This document shows positions 1-6,112 of a stretch of DNA of 10,540 bases, piece after piece. Below the pieces are notes generated by a model that saw nothing but the letters and a program-made list of their open reading frames with translations, was not told the DNA's origin and ran no database searches. The position numbers and the translations under genes were made by a program. Origin of the DNA: Acidimicrobiaceae bacterium (GTDB lineage Bacteria; Actinomycetota; Acidimicrobiia; Acidimicrobiales; Palsa-688); NCBI GenBank assembly GCA_003156795.1, contig PMHU01000073.1:1-10540 (forward strand), read 5' to 3'. Within the stretch, counting starts at the first letter, position 1, and each line of letters opens with the position of its first letter.

Positions 1-2
1 AC

Positions 3-779
3 GAAGTCGTGGCCGACGAGATCGAGCGGGCCCTGCAGTTCATGAAGGCCTGCGGCATCGACCTGCTCGACGACAACGCCCTCCAGGCCGTCGAGTTCTA
101 CACCAGCCACGAGGCCCTCATCCTGCCCTACGAGCAAGCCCTGACCCGGCGCGACTCGCTCACGGGTCTGTGGTACGACTGCTCGGCGCACATGCTGTGG
201 ATCGGCGACCGCACGCGCCAGGTCGACGGCGCCCACGTCGAGTTCGCGCGCGGGGTCTCGAACCCACTGGGTCTCAAGGTCGGACCCAGTGTCTCGCGCG
301 ACGAGTTGCTGCGCCTGGTTGACGTGCTCAATCCCGAGAACGTCCCCGGACGGCTCACGCTTATCTCGCGCATGGGCCACGACAAGGTGACCGACCTGCT
401 GGGCCCCCTGGTCGAAGCGCTGCGCGACGAGGGGCGCCGGGTCCTGTGGACCTGTGATCCCATGCACGGCAACACCTTCAAGGCCTCGGGCGGCCAGAAG
501 ACTCGGCGCTTCGATGACATCTTGTCCGAGGTCGCGTCGTTCTTCCAGGTCCACGAGTCCCTTGGCACCTGGCCCGGCGGCCTGCACATCGAACTCACCG
601 GCGACAACGTCACCGAGTGCCTGGGTGGAGGATCGCGGCTCGTCGAAGGGGACCTGGCGACCAACTACACCTCGATCTGTGACCCGCGCCTGAACGCCAC
701 CCAGAGTCTGGACATGGCTTTTCACGTGGCCGAATTCCTGCAGGGCTACTCCGCGGCGAGGGGCGCGCGGTCGTTGTAG
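3..779 (+). CDS. aroG: Class II DAHP synthase, C-terminal part (5' end outside window)
   Basis: 3-Deoxy-D-arabino-heptulosonate 7-phosphate synthase, which condenses phosphoenolpyruvate and erythrose 4-phosphate in the first step of the shikimate pathway (cytosolic). The frame is open to the left edge, so the GTG at 9 is internal and not a start. 258 residues are visible. The class II signatures are clear: GDRTRQVDGAHVEF, NPLGLKVGP, DPMHGNT, KTRRFDD, IELTGDNVTECLGGG and CDPRLN. Counting from the codon at 9, His153 (DPMHGNT), Glu195 (HIE) and Asp225 (CDPR) have the same spacing as the metal ligands His369, Glu411 and Asp441 of the M. tuberculosis enzyme. This implies that about 215 residues, including the Cys ligand, lie upstream. 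The C-terminus runs about ten residues past the usual VAEFL ending, and this extension overlaps the convergent phosphatase gene by 34 bp. Identity is near certain; regulation cannot be judged because the N-terminal part is missing. Confidence 0.95.
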   Translation, partial: EVVADEIERALQFMKACGIDLLDDNALQAVEFYTSHEALILPYEQALTRRDSLTGLWYDCSAHMLWIGDRTRQVDGAHVEFARGVSNPLGLKVGPSVSRDELLRLVDVLNPENVPGRLTLISRMGHDKVTDLLGPLVEALRDEGRRVLWTCDPMHGNTFKASGGQKTRRFDDILSEVASFFQVHESLGTWPGGLHIELTGDNVTECLGGGSRLVEGDLATNYTSICDPRLNATQSLDMAFHVAEFLQGYSAARGARSL

Positions 780-1423
780 CGCAGCAGTCGACGTCGATCG
801 CCCTTGAACTCGAGCTCGGTCATCGACGCGTTCTCGGTGTTCAGTCGAAGCCGCACGCCCGCCGCTCGCCCCTCGACGAGTTTCATGGCTTGTTCGATGA
901 CCCCGCCGTGGACGACGAGCACCACCAGTTCGCCCTCGTGACGTGCGACGATGTCCTCGAGGGCACCGACGCAACGTTCGTAGAACTGGGTCCACGATTC
1001 GCCGCCCGGGGCGAGGGGCTGGTCGGGGTCCTTGTCCCAGTCCGGCGCACCGAAACGGTCGACCAACTCTTGCCAGGTGAGACCGTCAGCCTCGCCTGGG
1101 TGCAGTTCACAGAGGTCGCAGTCCTCGACCGGGCTAAGGGCCGGCAGTCCCGCGCGAAGTAACGTCGCGGTCTCGATCGCGCGCGGCAACACCGACGTGT
1201 AGAGCGCCGTCGCTTCGCCGAGTTCGCCCGAGTACACGAGTCGGTCGCATAAGGCGTGCACCTGACGACGGCCCAGGTCCGTGAGTCCCCCGCAGCCGAG
1301 CGGTCCACCGACCACGCCGCGGGCGTTGCAGTGCGCCTCGCCGTGGCGCACGAGCAACAAGCGCGTCCCGGTTGGTTGGTCCCCGCGCGTGCGAAAGCCC
1401 GGGGGCGGTTCGACCGCGCTCAC
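746..1423 (-). CDS. Histidine phosphatase family protein (phosphoglycerate mutase-like)
   Basis: A 225-residue member of the histidine phosphatase superfamily, which removes phosphate from small molecules or proteins through a phosphohistidine intermediate. Visible signature: LLLVRHGEAHCN with Arg26, nucleophile His27 and Gly28; YTSVLPRAIETA with Arg81; the acidic segment CELHPGEADGLTW, whose Glu106 is the likely proton donor; and VLVVHGGV with the second catalytic His172. The core is complete. Family members range from phosphoglycerate mutase to cobalamin and sugar phosphatases, and the sequence alone does not give the substrate. No cobalamin genes are nearby. The GTG start at 1423 overlaps the upstream VWA gene's TGA as GTGA, which indicates translational coupling and makes this the third gene of the moxR/VWA operon. 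Its 3' end overlaps the convergent DAHP synthase gene by 34 bp. A role linked to the MoxR/VWA pair is inferred from position only. Confidence 0.88.
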   Translation of the reverse strand: MSAVEPPPGFRTRGDQPTGTRLLLVRHGEAHCNARGVVGGPLGCGGLTDLGRRQVHALCDRLVYSGELGEATALYTSVLPRAIETATLLRAGLPALSPVEDCDLCELHPGEADGLTWQELVDRFGAPDWDKDPDQPLAPGGESWTQFYERCVGALEDIVARHEGELVVLVVHGGVIEQAMKLVEGRAAGVRLRLNTENASMTELEFKGDRRRLLRYNDRAPLAAE

Positions 1424-2901
1424 GCCAGTTCACCCACGAAGGCTTCGAGTTGGCGCAGCGTGCGACACTCGACCACGCGTTCGCAGTAGGGCGCGTACTG
1501 GCGCACGATCGAGTCACCACTATTCCAGTAGCTCGTCGGCTCGGGGTTCAACCAGTAGACGGCTTTTGAGCGGTACTTGAGGTCCGCGATCACCTCGACG
1601 TGGGCCTGGTGGTAGTTGTTGCGCGCGTCACCGAGGATGAGGATCGTCGAGCGCTTGGTCAGCTGGTCCGCGAAGCGCTCGTGGAAGGTGAGAAAGGCCC
1701 GTCCGTAGTCCGAGTGGCCGTCAAAGGCGATGACGTCGGCCTCGGCGTTGATGCGCGCGACCGCCTCGGCGGGGTCGTCCACTCCTTCGAAGAGTTGGCT
1801 CACCTCGTCCAGACCGTCGACGAAGACGAAGCTGCGGACCTTGGAGAACTGCGAGCTGATGGCGTAGACCAGGTGCAGCGTGAAGCGGGCGAACGAGGCC
1901 ACCGAGCCGGAGATGTCGGCGATGACCACGATCTCGGGCTTCGAAGGCCGCGGGTAACGGAACTTCGGGTCGGCGGGAACGCCTCCGTAGGACAGTGAGT
2001 GCCTGACGGTGTTGCGGAAGTCCAGCGGCCCCTTGCGACCGTGGCGTCGCTTGCGCGCCAGGCGGACGGCCAGCTTTCGGGTCAGGGGGGCGATCGCCTT
2101 GCGCAGGGCGACCAGCTCCTCGCGACTGGCGTGCATGAAGTCGATGTCCTCGGGTAGGGGCTTACGAACCGACTTGGCCACGGCTTCGGCGCCCCGGTCG
2201 GCCACGAGGCGTCGGCGGATCTCCGCTTCTATCTCGCGGCGCAGGGCGTCCAAGCGCGACTCGTACTCCTCGCGGGCCAGCCGGTCTTCCAAGTCGGTGA
2301 GCTCGTCGTGGGTCTGGTCGCGAGCAGTCTCCATCATCCTTTGCAACACGGCGTCGAGGTCGAGCTGGCGCAGCGTGCGGTACAGGTAGTACGTGCCGCC
2401 CACCGGCCGCCCCGGCTCCATCCCGGCGTACCGGGTCACCGCGGCCCGGGCGATGGCCCGGAGCATCGCCTCGTTGCCGTCCATGAGCGCTCTGAACAGC
2501 ATCTCGGCCAGCTGTTCGTGGGTCAGACCGTCGGCCGACCCGCTGGACTCGCCTTCGCGGGGGCCGAGGAGGTCGCTGATCAGGTCATCCGCCTCGTCGT
2601 CGACCCCGTCGACCAAGTGGTACTCCCGGCCCCGGAGTGAGAAGTAGACCTCGAACACCGTCTCGAACGTCTTCCAGTGGGAGTTGTTTTTGACCAAGGT
2701 GGCAGCCAAGGCGTACTTGAACGCGTCGCGGTCCTCGAGGGGGATGTGCTTGAGCGCCTCCATGGCGTCGAGGTTCTCGGTGAGGCTCACCGGAATGCCC
2801 GCATTGCGTAGCTCTTTGACGAAGCCGGACAGCGATTCGAGCAGGCCGGCCGACGTCCCGAGCGGCAGTTCGGGGACCCCGACACCCACCGGGAGGCTCA
2901 C
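1420..2901 (-). CDS. VWA domain-containing protein, CoxE-like (MoxR partner)
   Basis: A 493-residue cytosolic protein of the CoxE/VWA-containing type, with no signal peptide or membrane segment. The first 300 residues are largely helical and charged, with a probable coiled coil around 195-235 (many Glu and Arg in EEYESRLDALRREIEAEIRR) and a very basic stretch at 276-291. The C-terminal VWA domain (about 320-490) holds an intact metal-ion-dependent adhesion site: D329-x-S331-x-S333 in VVIADISGSVASF, Ser397/Asp398 in GHSDYGRA, and Asp425 in LILGDARNNY. Proteins of this type work with MoxR AAA+ ATPases, as CoxD/CoxE do in CO dehydrogenase maturation, and are thought to present a client to the ATPase. 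No CO dehydrogenase genes are visible here, so the client is unknown. The GTG start at 2901 overlaps the moxR TGA (GTGA) and has no clear Shine-Dalgarno, consistent with coupling; in-frame GTG codons just downstream are alternatives. Its own stop overlaps the phosphatase start in the same way. Confidence 0.88.
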   Translation of the reverse strand: MSLPVGVGVPELPLGTSAGLLESLSGFVKELRNAGIPVSLTENLDAMEALKHIPLEDRDAFKYALAATLVKNNSHWKTFETVFEVYFSLRGREYHLVDGVDDEADDLISDLLGPREGESSGSADGLTHEQLAEMLFRALMDGNEAMLRAIARAAVTRYAGMEPGRPVGGTYYLYRTLRQLDLDAVLQRMMETARDQTHDELTDLEDRLAREEYESRLDALRREIEAEIRRRLVADRGAEAVAKSVRKPLPEDIDFMHASREELVALRKAIAPLTRKLAVRLARKRRHGRKGPLDFRNTVRHSLSYGGVPADPKFRYPRPSKPEIVVIADISGSVASFARFTLHLVYAISSQFSKVRSFVFVDGLDEVSQLFEGVDDPAEAVARINAEADVIAFDGHSDYGRAFLTFHERFADQLTKRSTILILGDARNNYHQAHVEVIADLKYRSKAVYWLNPEPTSYWNSGDSIVRQYAPYCERVVECRTLRQLEAFVGELA

Positions 2902-3821
2902 CGGGATGTAGAGGCGGACGACGTGCTCAAATCCTTGGCCGCCTTCTCGATGTCCGACTGATACTTGAGGAGGATGTGAAGGGTCTGGGTGGCGGTGTCG
3001 GCATCCACCGACTGGATTCCCAGCAGAAGGAGGGTGCGCGCCCAGTCCAGCGTCTCCGATACCGAAGGGGCCTTCTTGAGCTCGAGGCTGCGAATGGACC
3101 GCACGATGCGCACCACCTGATCGGCCAGGGACTCGGTGATGCCCGGGACCCGGGTCAGCACGATCTCCTTCTCGCGTTCCAAGTCCGGGTAGTCGATGTG
3201 CAGGAAGAGGCAGCGCCGCTTGAGCGCTTCCGACAGCTCGCGTGTGTTGTTGGAAGTCAGGAATACGAGGGGGATCTGGGTGGCGCTAACGGTGCCCAGC
3301 TCGGGGATCGACACTTGGTAGTCGGACAGGATCTCGAGCAGCAAGGCTTCTGTCTCGACTTCGACGCGGTCCACTTCGTCGATGAGCAGCACGACCGGCT
3401 CTTCGGCGCGTATGGCTTCGAGGAGCGGACGGGTAAGCAGGAACGGCTCGGAGAAGATGTCCTCCTCGATGTCGGTCCACTTGCCGCCGTCGTCTTCGGC
3501 GACCCGCTGGGCTTGGATGCGCAGAAGCTGCTTCTTGTAGTTCCATTCGTACAGGGCCTTGGACTCGTCCAATCCCTCGTAGCACTGGAGCCGGATCAAG
3601 CGGGCCCCGGTGAGCTCGGCGACGGACTTGGCCAGCTGCGTCTTGCCGGTGCCCGCGGGGCCCTCCACCAGTATCGGCTTGCCCAGTCGGTCGGCGAGGT
3701 AGACCACGCCCGCGATGCCGTCGTCGGGGAGATAGCCCACGGACCGCAGCCCTTCGCGGACTGACGCCGGGGACTCGAAACGCGCTGATCCGGTGTCGCT
3801 CGGGGGGACGCTGTCGCTCAC
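2898..3821 (-). CDS. MoxR-family AAA+ ATPase
   Basis: A 307-residue MoxR-type AAA+ ATPase, a family that uses ATP hydrolysis to remodel or activate protein complexes with VWA partners, often inserting metal cofactors. Visible motifs: Walker A GPAGTGKT (54-61), Walker B VVLLIDEVDRVE with Asp148/Glu149, sensor 1 FLTSNNTREL (Asn191/Asn192), and the arginine finger region ALKRRC (Arg202/Arg203). The lid domain fills about 215-300. The C-terminal tail is Ser/Thr-rich. The frame is open back to 3944, but I place the start at GTG 3821. It is preceded by AAGGAAA at 8-nt spacing (about 3830-3836), the family fold begins shortly after, and the extra 41 residues of the longer frame (rich in Pro, Gly and Trp) look non-coding and overlap a large inverted repeat. 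First gene of the moxR-VWA-phosphatase operon; its TGA overlaps the next start. It is divergent from the SPFH operon. Confidence 0.92.
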   Translation of the reverse strand: MSDSVPPSDTGSARFESPASVREGLRSVGYLPDDGIAGVVYLADRLGKPILVEGPAGTGKTQLAKSVAELTGARLIRLQCYEGLDESKALYEWNYKKQLLRIQAQRVAEDDGGKWTDIEEDIFSEPFLLTRPLLEAIRAEEPVVLLIDEVDRVEVETEALLLEILSDYQVSIPELGTVSATQIPLVFLTSNNTRELSEALKRRCLFLHIDYPDLEREKEIVLTRVPGITESLADQVVRIVRSIRSLELKKAPSVSETLDWARTLLLLGIQSVDADTATQTLHILLKYQSDIEKAAKDLSTSSASTSR

Positions 3822-4124
3822 AGAGGTCGTTTCCTTCCACGGGACTGGCAGGCCTGGAAGCCAGGAAAGGCAGTCTACCGGGGGGCCTCCGACGGGCGCC
3901 TTCCCGATATTGCGGAGAGAACCGCGCCAAGCGCTGGCCACCAAGAAACTTGGAACATGTCCTTATCTACGACAGCCCTTGTGTCGAAGAATTGCGTCAA
4001 GTTGCTTCGTAGCCAGCGCTAAGGCGCGCCACCCCAAATGCGATTTTCAGACAACCCTCATGTGAATGCCCGTCTGGATGGCTACCCTGACGGCGTACGG
4101 CATTGCGATCCAGGAGTGTGAGTC
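3822..4124. promoter_or_regulatory. Divergent intergenic region between moxR and SPFH operons
   Basis: 303 bp with no convincing gene; it must hold the promoters of both divergent operons. Visible content: the moxR Shine-Dalgarno (AAGGAAA on the minus strand, about 3830-3836); a small hairpin CCTGG-aag-CCAGG at 3853-3865 in the presumed moxR 5' leader; the long inverted repeat 3923-4028, listed separately; a short palindrome CGACA-n7-TGTCG at 3970-3986 near its centre; and the SPFH gene's Shine-Dalgarno AGGAG at 4112-4116. Promoter hexamers are weak. A TTGACG lies on the minus strand at about 3996-4001, but no good -10 sits at the right distance, so I do not name exact promoters. Confidence 0.5.
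3923..4028. repeat. Long imperfect inverted repeat, 30-bp arms, about 46-bp spacer
   Basis: The left arm is 3923-3952 and the right arm 3999-4028. The left arm, read on plus, carries CGCGCC, AGCGCTGGC and AAGAAACTTG in order. The right arm, read on minus, carries CGCGCC, AGCGCTGGC and AAGCAACTTG in the same order. By my hand alignment about 26 of 30 positions match, with one 1-nt indel after CGCGCC. The left arm also contains a small perfect palindrome of its own, CCAAG-aaa-CTTGG (3941-3953). It could be a paired operator for the two divergent operons, a cruciform or RNA structure, or the remnant of a small non-autonomous mobile element. I saw no clear target-site duplication. Confidence 0.75.
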
Positions 4125-5339
4125 ATGCCCCTTCTAGACCGGGAATTCATTGCGGTCCCCGACGACAAGAAACACCAGATCGTATACAAGTGGCACGACC
4201 ACAACATAAGGAAGTTCACCCGAGCCATCGTCAACGCCGACGAGCTGGCCCTCTTCGTCAACACCGGGAAGGTCGTGGCCACCATGGGGCCGGGCCGGCA
4301 CCAGATAGACGCGGACGAGATCCCGGGGCTCGGCATCCTCATCGACTTCGCGACCGGCGGTAACGCTTACAAGGCCGAGCTCTACTTCGTCGGGACGCGG
4401 GAGTATCCGGGCAACAACTTCGGAGGCCGCATCGACGACGTGCAGGACCCGCAGACCGGGTTGATCGTGACCTTGCGGGTGTTCGGGGACTACTCGATGA
4501 AGGTCAAGGACCCGGTATCCTTGATCACCAACCTGGTCGGTACCGTCGACGTCGCCGACAACGAAGCCATCACCGGCTGGATGAGCGACCAGCTCCTCAA
4601 AGTCATGCGCACCCACATGACCATCCAGATCGTCCGCAACGGTTGGCCCATCCTGGGCTTGTCGGCCTACACGCCTGACATCGAGGAAGAGGTGATGGCC
4701 AAAGGCAACGACCAGCTGGCCACCTACGGGGTCGAGATCATCCGCATGGGTAACTTCGACATCAACCTTTCCGAGCAGGACGAGACGCAGCTGAAGGCCC
4801 TGGCCAAGGACACCGCCTACTCCCGCCTGGCCGGCGGCTTCAACCAGTACGCGGCAGGAGAGATGGCCCTGGGAGCCGGCGCCGGGATGGCCCAGGGAGG
4901 CGGCGCCGTCAGCGGGGCCTTCCTGGCCGCCGGCATGGGCATGGGCGGCCAAGCGGCGGCTCCTGTCCAGCCCGGGCCGCCCCCGCCCCCAGGTCCAGGC
5001 TTCGCCGGCGGTGGGGCCGGCTACGCGGCCCAGTCGCAGCCCGGCGCCAACTGCCCGAGTTGTAACGCCACCAACGCGGCCGGAGCCAAGTTCTGCGCGT
5101 CGTGCGGCACGGCCATGGCTCCTCCCGGAGTGGTGTGCGCCAACTGCCAGGCCGAGAACGCCCAAGGCGCCAAGTTCTGCGCCTCGTGCGGGACTTCGCT
5201 CGCGCCCGCTGTCGTCCATTGCACGTCGTGCGGCACTGAAGTCGCTCCGGGCGGGAAGTTCTGCCCGTCGTGCGGGACCGCGGTAGGTGGGGGCGCTCCG
5301 CCCGCTGCGCCTGCCGAACCCGCGGCGCCAGCTGGCTAG
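4125..5339 (+). CDS. SPFH-domain protein (YdjI/virion-core-like) with three C-terminal zinc ribbons
   Basis: A 404-residue protein of the soluble SPFH subfamily often labelled 'virion core protein' and related to Bacillus subtilis YdjI. Residues about 20-235 form the SPFH/band-7 region: YKWHDHNIRKFTRAIVNADE near the start, RVFGDYSMKVKDP at 119-130, and the helix ending YGVEIIRMGNFDINLSEQDE. There is no N-terminal membrane helix, as is usual for this subfamily. A Gly/Ala/Met-rich then Pro-rich linker (245-300) leads to three zinc ribbons, each CxxC-x10-CxxC: Cys310/313/324/327, Cys338/341/352/355 and Cys366/369/380/383. A Pro/Ala-rich tail ends the protein. In B. subtilis the ydjFGHI operon pairs such a protein with a PspA homologue in membrane stress; a role as membrane-associated scaffold here is inferred. 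ATG 4125 has AGGAG at 8 nt. Its TAG shares one base with the next gene's GTG (TAGTG), so the two are probably translated together. Confidence 0.9.
   Translation: MPLLDREFIAVPDDKKHQIVYKWHDHNIRKFTRAIVNADELALFVNTGKVVATMGPGRHQIDADEIPGLGILIDFATGGNAYKAELYFVGTREYPGNNFGGRIDDVQDPQTGLIVTLRVFGDYSMKVKDPVSLITNLVGTVDVADNEAITGWMSDQLLKVMRTHMTIQIVRNGWPILGLSAYTPDIEEEVMAKGNDQLATYGVEIIRMGNFDINLSEQDETQLKALAKDTAYSRLAGGFNQYAAGEMALGAGAGMAQGGGAVSGAFLAAGMGMGGQAAAPVQPGPPPPPGPGFAGGGAGYAAQSQPGANCPSCNATNAAGAKFCASCGTAMAPPGVVCANCQAENAQGAKFCASCGTSLAPAVVHCTSCGTEVAPGGKFCPSCGTAVGGGAPPAAPAEPAAPAG
5052..5303 (+). repeat. Three tandem 84-bp zinc-ribbon units inside the SPFH gene
   Basis: Three consecutive 28-codon units begin at 5052, 5136 and 5220. 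Each encodes CxxC, a 10-residue loop and a second CxxC, with KFC-x-SCGT conserved in all three. The DNA around that core is nearly identical (AAGTTCTGC then TCGTGCGG), while the linkers have diverged. The exact 84-bp register suggests unit duplication. Confidence 0.8.
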
Positions 5340-6088
5340 TGACGGGGCTCTTCCGCTCGCTCAGGCGGGGCCTTCCCCGCGGAGTCACCGGCGACGTCGG
5401 CGCTCCGCCGTCCCCGATCGACGGGCAGTGGTCGCATTCCGACCAGCCGGCGATCGACACGATCAAGGGGGACCTCTTTCCAGGCACCTCGACGGACGCC
5501 CACAATCAGGAGTCCTCCGAAGCGGGCCTGGCGGCCATTGCCGCCCACGACCCCGGCTTCAGCAGGGAAGTGTTCCTCGAACAGGTCCAAGCCGTGTTCT
5601 TCGTGGTCGAAGGGGCCTGGACCCAACGCAAGCCCGAAGTGAGCCGCCAAGTGATGGCCGACGGGCTATGGCAGCAACACCGGGTCCAAATCCAGGGCTG
5701 CCTCGACGCCCACAAACGCAACGTCCTCGGCGACCTCTCCGTCGCCTCGCTGACCGTCGTCGTCGCCCATAGCGACGCCAGCTACGACACGATCACCGTG
5801 AGGGTGCTGGCCTCCTGCACCGACTACGACGTGGACGACGCTAGCGGGAAGATCATCCGGGGCGACCAGAAGGTCCAGCGGTGGACGGAAGACTGGACCT
5901 TCCAGCGCTCGTCGACGGCCAAGACCCCGCCCGGTGGCGGCACGCTCTCGTCGAAGTGCCCCAACTGCGGAGCCCCGCTCGACCTCGACTTGAGCGGCGA
6001 GTGTAAGTACTGCAAAGCGCTCGTCAGTTCGGGCTCTTTCGACTGGGTCCTGGCCCGGATTTCGCAGGTTCCGGCCGTCGATTACTAG
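5339..6088 (+). CDS. Tim44-like domain protein with C-terminal zinc ribbon
   Basis: A 249-residue protein. The N-terminus MTGLFRSLRRGLPRG is short, basic and possibly amphipathic, followed by a polar region to about 60. Residues about 65-190 resemble the bacterial Tim44-like domain: DPGFSREVFLEQVQAVFFVV, then EVSRQVMADGLWQQH, ending in the typical RWTEDWTFQRSS. A CxxC-x11-CxxC zinc ribbon follows (Cys207/210/222/225, in KCPNCGAP and CKYCK), then the segment GSFDWVLARISQV. Tim44-like domains associate with membranes or with preprotein machinery in mitochondria; the bacterial versions are poorly characterised. I see no transmembrane helix, unlike many bacterial homologues. GTG 5339 overlaps the SPFH stop by one base (TAGTG), and the domain layout fits this start; an earlier in-frame start at 5270 would read through the SPFH zinc-ribbon coding region. 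A job together with the SPFH protein is inferred from the overlap and the shared zinc-ribbon tails. Confidence 0.82.
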   Translation: MTGLFRSLRRGLPRGVTGDVGAPPSPIDGQWSHSDQPAIDTIKGDLFPGTSTDAHNQESSEAGLAAIAAHDPGFSREVFLEQVQAVFFVVEGAWTQRKPEVSRQVMADGLWQQHRVQIQGCLDAHKRNVLGDLSVASLTVVVAHSDASYDTITVRVLASCTDYDVDDASGKIIRGDQKVQRWTEDWTFQRSSTAKTPPGGGTLSSKCPNCGAPLDLDLSGECKYCKALVSSGSFDWVLARISQVPAVDY

Positions 6089-6112
6089 GACTTCTGGTAC
6101 TAGGACTTCTGG
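6083..6112. repeat. Perfect 15-bp tandem duplication at a convergent gene junction
   Basis: TACTAGGACTTCTGG occurs twice in direct succession, at 6083-6097 and 6098-6112. Each copy contains CTAG, which reads TAG on both strands. The Tim44-like gene stops in the first copy (6086-6088) and the hydrolase gene stops in the second (6100-6102, minus). Without the duplication the two stop codons would overlap. Confidence 0.95.

Noticed and set aside
2976..3764. 262-codon plus-strand frame opposite moxR
   Set aside because: Antisense to the Walker A/B-bearing MoxR frame; no family resemblance and no ribosome site considered convincing.
3822..3944. 41-codon N-terminal extension of moxR from 3944
   Set aside because: GTG 3821 has a clear AAGGAAA ribosome site at 8 nt. 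The extension has no MoxR-like sequence and overlaps the inverted repeat.
3996..4001. TTGACG on the minus strand as the moxR -35 element
   Set aside because: The nearest -10-like sequence (TAGATA) lies about 25 bp away, too far for a standard promoter, so I did not list it as a defined promoter.
4134..5219. 361-codon open frame on the minus strand across the SPFH gene
   Set aside because: It lies antisense to a well-supported SPFH/zinc-ribbon protein and encodes Gly/Arg/Val-rich sequence with no recognisable family; it is a by-product of high-GC codon use.
5052..5303. Regular 84-bp repeats as a possible CRISPR or intergenic repeat array
   Set aside because: The units are in frame, encode CxxC zinc ribbons and lack alternating conserved-repeat and unique-spacer structure.
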